From an uncultured Vampirovibrio sp. (GTDB lineage: Bacteria; Cyanobacteriota; Vampirovibrionia; Gastranaerophilales; Gastranaerophilaceae): 64,000 nucleotides of DNA. The number at the start of each line of letters is the position of its first letter. The stretch's first letter is position 1. Below the pieces are notes generated by a model. That model worked only from the letters and a program-made list of their open reading frames with translations, did not search any database and was not told where the DNA came from. Location: NCBI GenBank assembly GCA_910583725.1, contig CAJTXZ010000014.1, positions 9,650-73,649 of the forward strand, read 5' to 3'. Position numbers and translations under genes: made by a program. Below are positions 33,034 through 43,176 of this stretch, one piece after another.

Positions 33034-35505
33034 GTGACAGGCAAAAAACGAGTGATAGCCTACCTTCACACCCATTGGGACAGGGAATGGTACAGAACAA
33101 AGGAAGAGTTTAATTTGAGGCTTTTGGAGGTTTTTGATGAAATTTTAGAAGAGCTTCAAAAGGGCTCTATGCCTTGTTTTTACTTTGACGGCCAAACTGC
33201 GGCACTTGAAGATTACTTAAAATTCAGGCCCCAAAATCTTGAAATTGTTACAAAACTTATTAATTCAAAAAAACTTTTTATTGGTCCTTTTTATGCAAGC
33301 GCAGACAGCTTTTTGGTGAATGGCATCTCCCTGATAAGGAATTTAAATTTAGGTATTAAATACTCTAAAAGCCTTGGTGTGACTGATTTTATAGGATATC
33401 TGCCCGATACTTTCGGGCACGCTAGAAGCATTTTTGATATATTAAAAAGCTTTGATATCACTAATGCTCTTGCCTGGCGCGGGATTGGGCCTATTTCGCA
33501 CAATGATTTTAAGATAAATGATATAAACGCTACAAAGCTTGTATATGGCTATTTTATGGATATTTTACATCCTTTAGAAAGGTATAGCAAGTGTTTTGAT
33601 GATTCAGGCTGTTTAAAATCCGCCGCCAATACGGATTTCACGCTAAACGAAGTTAAAAAAACCGCGCAGGCTTTAGAGAAAATTTTAGATAAAATTGCCC
33701 AAAACTCTGATGGAGACTTGCTTTTGCCCATAGGGGCCGACCACCTTGCAGCATTAAGGGATTCATCAAAAATTGTAAAGATTGTAAACAAATACCTCCA
33801 AAACTATGAAATAGAGCTGACTTCCCCCTTTGAATATACCCAAAATGCTGATTATTCAAAGCTTTCAATGAAGGGTGAACTTCTGGATAACGCTGAAACC
33901 TACATACTGCCTGGCGTTTACTCTTCAAGAATTCCGCAAAAGGTTGAAAATGCTAAGCTTCAGTGGGATTTATTCAGAATTGTCGAGCCAATGAATTATT
34001 TTGCAAAATATTTTGGAATCGATGGCTCTAAATACACTGCCAGCCTTGATTTTGCGGCAAAAGAACTCATTAAAAACCACGCGCATGATTCAATTTACGG
34101 CTGTTCGACAGATGAGGTGCACAAGTGCGTGCAATCAAGGTTTGACAAGGTAAGAGCGGTTGTTGATGGTGTAAAACACAGGCTAATTAGGGATTTTAAG
34201 TGTAAATATGTTCAAAACTCTGATGTGGAGCGTAATACAATAAAGCCAATAACAAAAACGGCAAAAAACACGCGTGCAGAAATTTTTGCATTTAATCTGT
34301 CAAACCATGAATATTCAGGCCCTGTAAGTATTATCACTGATTTTAAGCCGTGCAACGCACAATTAGTGCGCAAATTCAGAGGCTTTAGCGATGAAATCCT
34401 TTACGACACAAGGCAAATACCCGTTACCGAGCAGTATTTACCCCTTTATGAATATTTGATTGAGGCAAAAGGCTTGAAGCCGTTTAGTTTTAGTCATATT
34501 CAGACTGTTGAAAAACAGACAGAGCTTGAAATTAGCGATAATAAAATTGCTAATCCTTTGCTGGAGTTGAATTTGAGACGTGAAAATGGCAGATTAACCG
34601 TATATTTGCTGGATAAAAAAACAAATACTGAATATTCTGATGTTCTTAAGATGCTTGTGTCAGAAGACTTTGGGGACAGTTATAATTCTGCATGCCCTAA
34701 TGAACCATTGGCATACGCGCTTTTGGGTGCTAGGGTTATTGAAAAAGGCCCGGTTAGAGCCTGTTTAGAGCTTTTGTTTGAAAATAATTTTAAATTGGAT
34801 GTTTATCTTTCAAATTATCAGGAATTTTTTGAATTTGAGGCGAAATTCAACAATAATAAGAAAAACAGAAAAATTCAAGCGTGCTTTAATTTAAAAAACC
34901 CGATAAAGTCTACGTTTGCAGAGGATGCATTTGGATATATTGAAAGAAAACACGATTATAACTGGCTTATGCGCGAGCATATGCCCGCAAAGCCAAAAAT
35001 AGAGGTCTTTTCAAATTCCTTTCCTATGCAAAGATGGGTAATGGCGCAGGGTTTCGCCGTGACGACTCTTGGATTAAACGAATATGAAATTTATAACAAT
35101 GAGCTTAAAATTACCTTAATGCGAGGAACTGCACGGATTTCAGAGCCAAAGAATTTGGCGAGATTTATTCCTGCGGGTCCTCCGATTGAAACTCCTGATT
35201 TACAGTGTTTGGGATTTCACAAAGTAAAATTTGCCTGCGCTCCAAACGCTGATATAGCTTCAATTCAACGTATTACAGAGGTCTTTTACCAGCCTGTAGT
35301 GCCGATTTTGGGCAGGTTAAAAAATGCACGTGAGAAAAAATTCTTAAATTTGCCTGAAAATTTACTTTTTTATGGGCTAAAAGCCACTGATAGTAAGGTT
35401 TATGGCGTTTTCTATAATACTTCGCACGCACCCGTTATTTATAACAATGTATCAGTTGCGCCAAAAAGCATTGAATTTATTGAACTACAGCCCTTTGAAG
35501 AGTAA
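33034..35505 (+). CDS. Glycoside hydrolase family 38 alpha-mannosidase
   Basis: 823 residues, starting at GTG 33034 nine bases after GGAG. The N-terminal catalytic domain shows the zinc motif HTHWDREW (residues 12-19), the YFDGQTAALEDYL block, YLPDTFGHARSI with the likely nucleophile Asp, and KNHAHDSIYGCSTDEVH. The C-terminal beta domains (from about residue 400) are also present (EDFGDSYNSACPNEP). There is no signal peptide, so the enzyme should be cytoplasmic and act on imported mannosyl oligosaccharides or glycerates. The MngB-like type is possible. It is convergent with the VTT gene, with one base between them. Confidence 0.9.
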   Translation: MTGKKRVIAYLHTHWDREWYRTKEEFNLRLLEVFDEILEELQKGSMPCFYFDGQTAALEDYLKFRPQNLEIVTKLINSKKLFIGPFYASADSFLVNGISLIRNLNLGIKYSKSLGVTDFIGYLPDTFGHARSIFDILKSFDITNALAWRGIGPISHNDFKINDINATKLVYGYFMDILHPLERYSKCFDDSGCLKSAANTDFTLNEVKKTAQALEKILDKIAQNSDGDLLLPIGADHLAALRDSSKIVKIVNKYLQNYEIELTSPFEYTQNADYSKLSMKGELLDNAETYILPGVYSSRIPQKVENAKLQWDLFRIVEPMNYFAKYFGIDGSKYTASLDFAAKELIKNHAHDSIYGCSTDEVHKCVQSRFDKVRAVVDGVKHRLIRDFKCKYVQNSDVERNTIKPITKTAKNTRAEIFAFNLSNHEYSGPVSIITDFKPCNAQLVRKFRGFSDEILYDTRQIPVTEQYLPLYEYLIEAKGLKPFSFSHIQTVEKQTELEISDNKIANPLLELNLRRENGRLTVYLLDKKTNTEYSDVLKMLVSEDFGDSYNSACPNEPLAYALLGARVIEKGPVRACLELLFENNFKLDVYLSNYQEFFEFEAKFNNNKKNRKIQACFNLKNPIKSTFAEDAFGYIERKHDYNWLMREHMPAKPKIEVFSNSFPMQRWVMAQGFAVTTLGLNEYEIYNNELKITLMRGTARISEPKNLARFIPAGPPIETPDLQCLGFHKVKFACAPNADIASIQRITEVFYQPVVPILGRLKNAREKKFLNLPENLLFYGLKATDSKVYGVFYNTSHAPVIYNNVSVAPKSIEFIELQPFEE

Positions 35506-35506
35506 A

Positions 35507-36181
35507 TTATGCCTTGATTTTGACGTTTTTGGCCTCTTCGCTGTCTTCTGAAATGGCAAGAGGGCTGTTTTCAATGATTTTGCGGCTCGTTTCAAGGTTT
35601 GCAAGGGTTTTTCTTTTCTTATATAAAATATAGAAAAACGCAATGATGACGGCTGTTACAGCGATTATTACAAGCTCTATATTGTCTTTAATTTTTTCGC
35701 CGAACATCATCAAAACAGCACTTACGATAAAAAACCGCATGCCCCGTCCTACGGCTGATGCAGCCATAAATGCCCAAAAATTCATGTTTAAAATGCCGCT
35801 TGCAATCGTAAAAACTTTATACGGAATTGGCGTGAAAGCCGCGAAAAATACGGCTTGCGGGCCATATTTATTGTAGAGTGCCTCTACTTTGTCAAACTGT
35901 TCCTGGGCTTTTTTGTTGCCGTTTTTGCTCAAAAGACCGAAAAGCCAGTTGAACACGGGTCTTCCGCCAAATTTACCTATTAAATACCCTATGCCGCCGC
36001 CTATTGCGGATGCTATTGTGCAGATAAGCGCGAAGTATAGCGCATTTTGCGGATTTTTTAAATCCATTGCGATTAATAAAAAATCAGGCGGGGGAACGAG
36101 GAAAAAGCTCTCTATACAAGAGTTTAAGGCTAATCCCATCGTGCCGAGGTCTGTAAAATATTGGTTTATGCTGTTTAACAT
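35507..36181 (-). CDS. VTT/DedA-superfamily (YqaA-like) membrane protein
   Basis: 224 residues with about five hydrophobic segments. The VTT signature is seen in SFFLVPPPDFLLIAMDLKNP, GGGIGYLIGKFGG and FFAAFTPIPYKVFTIASGIL. The C-terminus is a charged tail. DedA-type proteins flip undecaprenyl phosphate or phospholipids; YqaA-type roles are not established. It is the last gene of a minus-strand run from about 39.9 kb. Confidence 0.85.
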   Translation of the reverse strand: MLNSINQYFTDLGTMGLALNSCIESFFLVPPPDFLLIAMDLKNPQNALYFALICTIASAIGGGIGYLIGKFGGRPVFNWLFGLLSKNGNKKAQEQFDKVEALYNKYGPQAVFFAAFTPIPYKVFTIASGILNMNFWAFMAASAVGRGMRFFIVSAVLMMFGEKIKDNIELVIIAVTAVIIAFFYILYKKRKTLANLETSRKIIENSPLAISEDSEEAKNVKIKA

Positions 36182-36219
36182 TGATTATTCCTTTGATATT
36201 GCTGTATTTCGAGGTTTTT

Positions 36220-36645
36220 TCAGCGTGAAATGCACTGACTATCGCTATTTTCGGATTTTAAACCTATTAAACCGGCTAAATCTCTAATGATTTTGCCGTT
36301 TTTGTCTGTTGCTGTGGCGCGAACCTCAGCAGTGGTGCAGATTTTGCCGGTTTCTTTGATTTTTATTATTTGCTCAAAAGTGACACTTGCATTTGAAAAT
36401 TCTTTTACGCTTGTTGTCACAACCACGTTGTTCATTAGCTTTGCGGGGTATTTGTATCTTATTTTGATATCAACAACGGGCATTACAATCCCGAAATCCC
36501 TTGCTAATTCATCAATTCTAATACCCTTGTCTAAAAGCCACTCTACACGGCCTGCTTCCATCCACCTGAGATAAGTGCCGTGCCAAACCACGCCGTAAGC
36601 GTCTGTATCAGCGTATTGCACCTTATATTCAAGATTATTTTCCAT
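36220..36645 (-). CDS. Acyl-CoA thioesterase, YbgC/FadM-like hotdog fold
   Basis: 141 residues from the ATG at 36645; a TTG at 36675 would extend it into the preceding gene. EYKVQYADTDAYGVVWHGTYLRWMEAGRVEWL carries the 4HBT active-site Asp and the hotdog helix. It hydrolyses acyl-CoA or acyl-ACP thioesters; the chain length is unknown. The start overlaps the end of the upstream gene by 11 bases, a sign of translational coupling. Confidence 0.9.
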   Translation of the reverse strand: MENNLEYKVQYADTDAYGVVWHGTYLRWMEAGRVEWLLDKGIRIDELARDFGIVMPVVDIKIRYKYPAKLMNNVVVTTSVKEFSNASVTFEQIIKIKETGKICTTAEVRATATDKNGKIIRDLAGLIGLKSENSDSQCISR

Positions 36646-37171
36646 CTTTTTTGCCCTTTTTCTTTCCAGCGTCAAGAGAGGTTAAATCCCTTGTGTAAGT
36701 AACAAAAGAGGGGGGTTGAATTACTGTTCGGACAAGCAGAATGTTGTCGTTAGAGTATGCTTCAACTGCTATGGAATTTAAGGCATCATCAGGCGTAATG
36801 ATAACGCAGCCCTTGCATTTGGCCTTTATTAAGTATGCAGGATTTTTTTTATCATATGGATTTTTATTTACCTTATTCAGCTCTTTCGCGATTTTTTGGG
36901 CGGCCTCAGAGGCTTTCATTTTGTTGTTCGAAGAAAATTCTCCAAGCGCCTTTGAAGTGAAAATGCTTGCATTTGTTTGCATTTGGGCATTTCGCTTGTT
37001 ATCAAGTTTCAAAAAAATATTCGGCGAAAGATATAAACCTATGCACAGCACCAGAAGCAGCCCGACAAAAATCTCAAAAATGGTGATTTTATTGGGGTTT
37101 TCGTCTTTATTATCCTCAGGCGCTAAATCAGCTTTGCCTGCCGTTGTGTTTTCTGTTTTGTTTTCGTCCAT
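36635..37171 (-). CDS. Hypothetical single-pass membrane protein, pilin-like helix
   Basis: 178 residues with an AAGG site. About 28 polar acidic residues precede KITIFEIFVGLLLVLCIGLYL, a membrane helix whose Glu at the fifth position resembles a type IV pilin N-terminal helix, but no Gly/Ala cleavage site precedes it. The outer part has a helix (ASEAAQKIAKELNKV) and a small domain with two close cysteines (IKAKCKGCVIITPDDALNSIAVEAYSND split around position 120). The C-terminus is lysine-rich. The family is unknown. Confidence 0.7.
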   Translation of the reverse strand: MDENKTENTTAGKADLAPEDNKDENPNKITIFEIFVGLLLVLCIGLYLSPNIFLKLDNKRNAQMQTNASIFTSKALGEFSSNNKMKASEAAQKIAKELNKVNKNPYDKKNPAYLIKAKCKGCVIITPDDALNSIAVEAYSNDNILLVRTVIQPPSFVTYTRDLTSLDAGKKKGKKDGK

Positions 37172-37201
37172 TTATATTTACCTTTTTATTATCATAATAC
37201 A

Positions 37202-38056
37202 CTATTTTTCCACTGTGAGAAAGGATTTCACCCTTCTTTGGCTTGTAAAGCTTGAATAGATTTCTAAATCTTTAAAATTTGCAGAGGTGGAAGCCCCGCC
37301 GTCAAGCGCCATTGCCTTGTCAAACTTCATTTTTTTACAAAAATCTCTCACTTCATTCATTGTGACCTTATTTTGGTTTGTAAATAATACGATATAGAGC
37401 ATTTCGTTTTTAAGGGCTAAAATCGTTCTCTCCCTTCGCTTTAAAACATCTGCAGCCTGAAATTTCACCTTGTTGTTTTCTACCTTTAAAAAACTTTCCT
37501 TTTCAAGGTTCATAGAGGGATACACAAAAGGGCCGCCCTGCAGGCTGTGTTTCAGGGTTAAGCCTTCCTGAACCGGTACAAAATGATGGTCCATATCAAA
37601 TATCAGATTGCCCTTTTTATCTTCCAAAATTCTGAATTCTGCCCTGTTAAGTATGGCTTCAAGACGGTTTGTTTTTCCTGCATTTTCTATGAGTTTTTGG
37701 TTTGAAAACGGCGTCTCAACCACGTTTCCGTCTATTGTTACATATGAAACCGCATTTCCTGTCACAATATCAAAAAAGCCGCCATTAATGACAAGGTCAT
37801 ATTTTTCGCTGTTTTTGAATACATCGGATGTGGCAGTGAGCTTGTCTGCCACATAGGGCTTGATTTTGCAGCCCATCTTTTCCGTATTCATTTTGAATAT
37901 ATAAATACCCGGCGCCGTGTGCTCCATTTCAATGTTTTCTTTTGCCTCTTTGGCTGCTGCACTTTGCATAATAAGCGATACAGGCGCATTTTGGGCCGGT
38001 GCATAGAATGCGCAAAGGGTTATTATTAATGCAGTAAGTGTTATTTTTCTTAACAT
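37202..38056 (-). CDS. Secreted phosphodiester glycosidase (NAGPA-domain) family protein
   Basis: 284 residues with a signal peptide (ITLTALIITLCAFYAPAQ). VINGGFFDIVTGNAVSYVTIDG, LKHSLQGGPFVY, DVLKRRERTILAL and DKAMALDGGASTSANF are the conserved blocks of the NAGPA/YigE-like domain (the GGFFD and DGGxST motifs). It probably hydrolyses a sugar phosphodiester in the periplasm. It lies four bases from the end of the LptF/G gene, so it is in the same operon. Confidence 0.85.
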   Translation of the reverse strand: MLRKITLTALIITLCAFYAPAQNAPVSLIMQSAAAKEAKENIEMEHTAPGIYIFKMNTEKMGCKIKPYVADKLTATSDVFKNSEKYDLVINGGFFDIVTGNAVSYVTIDGNVVETPFSNQKLIENAGKTNRLEAILNRAEFRILEDKKGNLIFDMDHHFVPVQEGLTLKHSLQGGPFVYPSMNLEKESFLKVENNKVKFQAADVLKRRERTILALKNEMLYIVLFTNQNKVTMNEVRDFCKKMKFDKAMALDGGASTSANFKDLEIYSSFTSQRRVKSFLTVEK

Positions 38057-38060
38057 ATGT

Positions 38061-39161
38061 TTACAAATCCTTAACTTTTTTAATCACAAATATTGAAATA
38101 ATAAAGGCGATAATAGGAAACGCAGCAGCAAGAAATGGCGGCATTACGCCTTTTTGCGCCATTAAATCAAAGAATGGCAGAGTTATGTAATATAAGAAAA
38201 TCATACCAACAGCAACAGTAAAGCCCACAAGCCTTTGGCTTCTTGGGGGCGAAAAACCCAACAGGCAGCCTATTACAGCAAAAAGAATACAGGTTAATGG
38301 ATGAAGAAATCTTTGGTAATATTTTGCAAGTATATAGTTGTATTCATCCGTAAAATCTTGTTCTTTTAATATTTCTTTATATTCTTTGAGGTCTTTTGTT
38401 GTAAAGAATCTTTCTTTTTTGGTTGAATTCACAATCATTTTATAAACATCCTGAGAGAGCTTGCCGTTTAGGATTTTATAATCTTTGACGTTTCCAATAT
38501 CTGTATAGATGCCGTTTTTGTTGATTGAATATTGTTTTGCCTCAGGAATCAGCCAGCAGTCATCTTTAAGAAGGGCATACGGCGCAAACAGGATACTTTT
38601 AAAGGTCATAGCATCGTCGTATTTTTCGTTGGAAAAGTTAATGATAATGAGGTTTTTTATAGCTTTATCCGTGAAGTTTGAAATTATAATACCTCTTGTT
38701 GGGATTTGTTTTTCATTTTTTTGAAGATAAACAAAATGTTTGTCAAAGTGCGAGCCCTTGCCCATTGCCTTTGAGGCGTATGGAATCATCTTATCGCTGA
38801 CATAAAAACATAAAAAAGAAAGCGCCAAACCAAGTGTTAAAACAGGCACCATAATTCTTGTAAATGACAGCCCGATACCTCTTAAAATGCTTAATTCCGA
38901 ATCCTTTGAAAGTTTATCAAAAGTAAAGATTGACCCGAGTAAAATGCCTACAGGTATTGCCTTTGCAAGCACCTCCGGCATTTCATAGACCAGAATTTTT
39001 GCCGCAGTTAAAATAGGCATATTCTGCGTGAAAATTTTTTTTATGATTCTAACAAGTGTTTCAGGCGCAATCCACACAATTATGAAAAGCAAAAGGCAGA
39101 CGACAGTTGCCATAAAGACTTGCTTAAATATATATTTATCAAAAATGCTTATTTTAAACAC
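38061..39161 (-). CDS. LPS export permease, LptF/LptG family
   Basis: 366 residues from a GTG at 39161 with an AGGA site. FKISIFDKYIFKQVFMATVVCLLLF opens the first membrane helix, LVYEMPEVLAKAIPVGILLGSIFTFDKLSKDSEL is the family coupling-helix region, and three C-terminal helices end it, with a periplasmic beta-jellyroll between. It forms the inner-membrane LPS extractor with LptB. Only one permease gene is present here, so it may be a homodimer, or the partner lies elsewhere. Confidence 0.88.
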   Translation of the reverse strand: MFKISIFDKYIFKQVFMATVVCLLLFIIVWIAPETLVRIIKKIFTQNMPILTAAKILVYEMPEVLAKAIPVGILLGSIFTFDKLSKDSELSILRGIGLSFTRIMVPVLTLGLALSFLCFYVSDKMIPYASKAMGKGSHFDKHFVYLQKNEKQIPTRGIIISNFTDKAIKNLIIINFSNEKYDDAMTFKSILFAPYALLKDDCWLIPEAKQYSINKNGIYTDIGNVKDYKILNGKLSQDVYKMIVNSTKKERFFTTKDLKEYKEILKEQDFTDEYNYILAKYYQRFLHPLTCILFAVIGCLLGFSPPRSQRLVGFTVAVGMIFLYYITLPFFDLMAQKGVMPPFLAAAFPIIAFIISIFVIKKVKDL

Positions 39162-39179
39162 GTTTTTCCTGCTTTATGT

Positions 39180-39923
39180 TCATAAGGTGAAATCTTTTCC
39201 AAGGTAAAATTCTTTGGCTACAGGGTCATTTGCTACTTCTTCGCTCTTTCCCTGAATCTTAATCTTGCCGTCAAATATAACATATGCCCTGTCTGTGATA
39301 GAGAGTGTGGCCTTTGGGTTATGGTCTGTAATTAGGACACCAAGCCCCTTTTCTCTTGCAAGTTTATAAATATTTTCCTTGATTTCTCCTATCGCAATAG
39401 GGTCAATTCCTGTAAATGGTTCATCCAGAAGGATAAAATGAGGTGTTGCAGCAAGAGCCCTTGCTATTTCAACCCTTCTTCTCTCACCGCCCGAAAGAGA
39501 GACAGCACTTGCCTTTCTGTGGCGCGTCATGCCAAATTCTTCTAAAAGCTCCTCAAGCTTTTGTTTTTTTTCATTCTTATCAAGTTTTTCATTTAATTCA
39601 AGAACGAGCTTCAAATTATCTTCAACCGATAATTTTCTAAAAATAGAAGCTTCCTGCGGAAGATAGCCGATTCCTAATTTTGCCCTTTCATTCATTGGCA
39701 TAAGAGTTATATCTTTTGTCTCGTTTGTGTTTTTATTAAGAAGACTTACCTTGCCGGAATTTGCCTTTACAAGGCCCACTATCATATAAAACGTTGTGGT
39801 TTTTCCAGCGCCGTTCGGCCCCAAAAGGCCAACAACCTCTCCCTTATTCACCTCAAACGACACATCATTAACAACTGACCTGTCACCATATATTTTTATA
39901 AGATTTTCTGCAATTATTTTCAT
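39180..39923 (-). CDS. lptB: LPS export ABC ATPase LptB
   Basis: 247 residues with a GAGG site. Walker A is GPNGAGKTT, the Q-loop is GYLPQEASIFRKLSVEDNL, the ABC signature is VSLSGGERRRVEIARALA, Walker B is FILLDEPFTGIDPI and the switch His lies in ITDHNPKATL. GYLPQEASIFRKL and the FTGIDPIA stretch are diagnostic for LptB. It powers LPS transport with the permease encoded 18 bases downstream. Confidence 0.95.
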   Translation of the reverse strand: MKIIAENLIKIYGDRSVVNDVSFEVNKGEVVGLLGPNGAGKTTTFYMIVGLVKANSGKVSLLNKNTNETKDITLMPMNERAKLGIGYLPQEASIFRKLSVEDNLKLVLELNEKLDKNEKKQKLEELLEEFGMTRHRKASAVSLSGGERRRVEIARALAATPHFILLDEPFTGIDPIAIGEIKENIYKLAREKGLGVLITDHNPKATLSITDRAYVIFDGKIKIQGKSEEVANDPVAKEFYLGKDFTL

Positions 39924-40118
39924 CTTTTTAAACCTCTTGCGGTATAAAACCCTGAGTTTAAAAGTATTATACTATAAAAAAATTGCACAGGAATATGTTT
40001 AAAGTTAAAAACAGCCAATCATTATTTTGCTGGTAATACTGGCACTTAAATCTTTGTAAAATGCGCATTTAAGACCTTTAACATATTAAAATAGCTTTGT
40101 TTTTTGCCATCTCCATTG

Positions 40119-42896
40119 TCAAATTGGCGTTTCTTCTTTGTCTTCATTAAAATTTAAATCTCTGAAACATATTTCTTTTAGGGTTAAATCTTTTAAATAA
40201 ACGCTTTCCATATGGGTTTCAGATAAAACATAAACTTTTTCTCTGGCGCGCGTCATTGCTACATAAAAAAGCCTTTTCTCTTCATCCATAATTTCATCAT
40301 AACTTTTATTAAGTGCTGTCATAATCTCATAATCAGGATGTATAAACGGAATAATGCCGTTAATAGCCCTTAAAATTATAACAATATCCGCTTCAAGCCC
40401 TTTTGATTTATGTATTGTCATAACCTTGATTTTATTTTTGTTTACGGTTTTCATCCTTAATAGTTTGCCGGCAAAGTCAAATTCAAGGTTTGAGCCTGCA
40501 ATTTTATTTAGCCTTGATAATACAAGAAAATTTTTATCAGGATGGAGTCTTATCAGCCTGTGTACGGTTTTTAAATATTTGGCCTTAATTTTTCCCGGGT
40601 CTTTTTTGAATGCATAAATATAATCAGCCGGATTATTCTTTTTTATATAGGTTTTGTCTGTTCTTATCTTTAAAACCTCGCCTGCTTCTTTTTTAACGGG
40701 ATTGGAGGGGCTGTCATTCGGGCCCATAAGCGTGTTTGAAACATTTATAATCTTTGTATCAGAGCGGTAATTATTGGTCAAATTGTAAATTTCTGAATTC
40801 ATAAAAAGATTTTTAAAATTTTTAAAATAATATAAATCAGAGCCCGCAAAGCCGTTTATAGCCTGCCAGTCATCGCCTGTTGCAAAAATTTTCAACTTCG
40901 GGCAAAAACATTTAATGCTTGAGATAAGGTCATAAAAAAGTTTTGAAAAATCCTGATATTCATCAATAAGAAGGTATTTAATATTTTTTACCTTCATCTT
41001 TTTGCCGCCTGAGGCCTTAAAAGAGCATTCTCCTTTGGTTTCCATAATTTTTTTAGCGGCTTGCATTATTAAATCATCAAAATCATAAAGGTTTTCACGC
41101 CTTAAAAGTTTTTGATATTCAAGATAAATTTCATATCCTAATTCAAGAAATATTTTTGTTCTTTTTGACAATGTGTTGTCACTGCATTTTTTTTCTATAA
41201 AAAAGTTGTCCAGTTTTGATTTTTTTATTGTTGAAATAAAGCCCTCAATTGTTTTATAAAAACTCTTAATGTTTAAGTCTTTTACCTTTTCAAAAAGCGC
41301 ATCATAGGGCTGTTTTTCAGGGTTAATGCCAAATTTTTTAAGTGTGTCAAAAAGTGTAATCTCAAAATTTGTCCTTATTTGCGAATGCTTTGCCCAGGTT
41401 TCAATCAACGGAATATTTTTCTTTTTAAAATATCTTCTTTTTGTGTGGATGTTTCTAATGTATTTTGATACATCGTTAATTACATTTTTTTTGCCGAAAT
41501 AATCAGGGTCCAGCGCCTTTTCATCTATACCCCAATGCTCAAGATAAAATTCTTTGCCCTTATATTTAATATAAAAATCGGGCCTGTAAATATTCCACTC
41601 ATCATCAATATTGAGGGCCTCTTTTTCTTCTTTTGTGAAGATGATTGCTCTTTCATATTCGTATTCTATGCCGTTTTCAAAAAGAAAGTCTGCTATATAT
41701 TTTTCGCCTGATGATTTTACTAGTTCACCCTTAAGAGTTGTTTGGGAGAGGCTCTTTATAAAGCTTACATCGCTATCATCGGCAATTTTAACATCTCTTT
41801 TTGTTGGAATGTTTAATGAAGTTTTATAAAAATTATAGAATGCCTCTTTATTGTGCGCCTTTTCTAAAACTCTTATTATTGCTTCATTTATGTATAAAAA
41901 ACGTTTTTTATCATCAATTATTTTTATGTCATCGCAAATGCTCTTTGCAAAGCCATGAAAGGTTTTGGCACCCTCAAAATTATTTGCGTTAATGTCTTTA
42001 TGGTTTTTTAGGCCGTACTTTTCGCACAGGTCTTTTTTAATCTTAACCTTTGCTTCTTTATTAAAAGCTAAAATAAGGATTTCATCCGGCTTTATATTGT
42101 ATTTTTCAATGAGAAGAAGGGTTTTAAGGCACAGCGTGCTTGTTTTGCCGGAGCCTGCGCGCGCTTTTAATAAAATGTTTGAATGAATTGAAGATATAGC
42201 AAGTGCTTTTTGGGGGTCAATATTTTGTCCGCTAAAGTATTTAAGCACATATTCTTTTTTTAAATTTTCATATTCATCTTTTGTTATTATCCTTTTTCTT
42301 TGGAATAATTTATCTGCCTCCATAAAATTATATTGTTTCAGAATATCTGTAATATCCTCAATATCTTCTAAGAAAAAGCCGATTTCTCCCTTGCTTGCCT
42401 CAGGAAGGTTTTTTGCCTTTTTATAGAAATGCGAAACAGCAGATTTCATATCATTAAGGCTTATTTGTATTAAGTCCTTTTTTAGATTATTTATATATAA
42501 CTCTAAAGCTGATTTATAAGCATTATCAAGGTTTTTAAGTATATTTTTATTTGAGGGGCTTTCTTGTTTAAGTTTTTCAAAGCTTAAAAAATTATCATCT
42601 TTGATGCATCTTTGAGCGCACTTTAAAATTTCATTGTTGTGATTTTCTTTGATAAGCCGCCTGGTTGTGCCTAAAAAAAGTACTTTAAAGTTTTTCCACT
42701 CGCGCTTTGAAAAATTTTCTTTTATTTCAAGTAAAACCTTGTTTTCTTCCTTTGTAAAATTAGAAAAATTTCCTGAAACAATTGTTGGAATCAAGGTTTC
42801 AATATAGGTTTTTTTATTTTGCACAAAATCATTCAGCCACATTTGTGCAAGCTTTTTTAAGGGAAAAAACCTTTCCCTGTTAGACATTTTCTTCAT
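40119..42896 (-). CDS. UvrD/Rep-type superfamily 1 helicase with nuclease-like insert
   Basis: 925 residues. Walker A is ARAGSGKT (about 244-251), Walker B is LLIDEYQDF, and the C-terminal motifs are VMTIHKSKGLEADIVIIL and RLFYVAMTRAREKVYVL. About 240 N-terminal residues are helical and unassigned. Between helicase motifs, at about residues 390-470, lies an insert with GEKYIADFLFENGIEYEYE, YRPDFYIK and EFYLEHWGID, the acidic pattern of a PD-(D/E)XK or Vsr-like nuclease fold, also found in some HelD-like helicases. It is a 3'-5' DNA translocase, probably for repair or defence. It is a single gene with long flanking gaps. Confidence 0.88.
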   Translation of the reverse strand: MKKMSNRERFFPLKKLAQMWLNDFVQNKKTYIETLIPTIVSGNFSNFTKEENKVLLEIKENFSKREWKNFKVLFLGTTRRLIKENHNNEILKCAQRCIKDDNFLSFEKLKQESPSNKNILKNLDNAYKSALELYINNLKKDLIQISLNDMKSAVSHFYKKAKNLPEASKGEIGFFLEDIEDITDILKQYNFMEADKLFQRKRIITKDEYENLKKEYVLKYFSGQNIDPQKALAISSIHSNILLKARAGSGKTSTLCLKTLLLIEKYNIKPDEILILAFNKEAKVKIKKDLCEKYGLKNHKDINANNFEGAKTFHGFAKSICDDIKIIDDKKRFLYINEAIIRVLEKAHNKEAFYNFYKTSLNIPTKRDVKIADDSDVSFIKSLSQTTLKGELVKSSGEKYIADFLFENGIEYEYERAIIFTKEEKEALNIDDEWNIYRPDFYIKYKGKEFYLEHWGIDEKALDPDYFGKKNVINDVSKYIRNIHTKRRYFKKKNIPLIETWAKHSQIRTNFEITLFDTLKKFGINPEKQPYDALFEKVKDLNIKSFYKTIEGFISTIKKSKLDNFFIEKKCSDNTLSKRTKIFLELGYEIYLEYQKLLRRENLYDFDDLIMQAAKKIMETKGECSFKASGGKKMKVKNIKYLLIDEYQDFSKLFYDLISSIKCFCPKLKIFATGDDWQAINGFAGSDLYYFKNFKNLFMNSEIYNLTNNYRSDTKIINVSNTLMGPNDSPSNPVKKEAGEVLKIRTDKTYIKKNNPADYIYAFKKDPGKIKAKYLKTVHRLIRLHPDKNFLVLSRLNKIAGSNLEFDFAGKLLRMKTVNKNKIKVMTIHKSKGLEADIVIILRAINGIIPFIHPDYEIMTALNKSYDEIMDEEKRLFYVAMTRAREKVYVLSETHMESVYLKDLTLKEICFRDLNFNEDKEETPI

Positions 42897-43084
42897 TTTG
42901 TTTAATTCAGCATCTTCATAATTTCAGCATTTATAAAATTTAGAATATCATAATTTTGAAAAAAATGCAAAATTGGTTTTTTATAGCCTAAACACTATCT
43001 AATTGGCTTATTTTGCTTTAAAAGCAATGGTAATAAATTTTGCATATATATTTATAAAAAGCGCTCTCTGGCTTTTTTAATATT

Positions 43085-43122
43085 AAAAAACAAGGCCCTG
43101 CTTGATTTTTGCAGAGCCCTGT
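43085..43122 (-). terminator. Terminator downstream of the acidic helical protein gene
   Basis: A 12-bp stem with two G-U pairs (43111-43122 with 43090-43101) and a 9-base loop is followed on the minus strand by TTTTTTAATATT. No gene lies between here and the helicase start (42897-43084). Confidence 0.85.
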
Positions 43123-43176
43123 TATCTAAAAGGAGTTAAAAGATGACTTAAAATACAATGTTAAGTTTCAGCTTTT

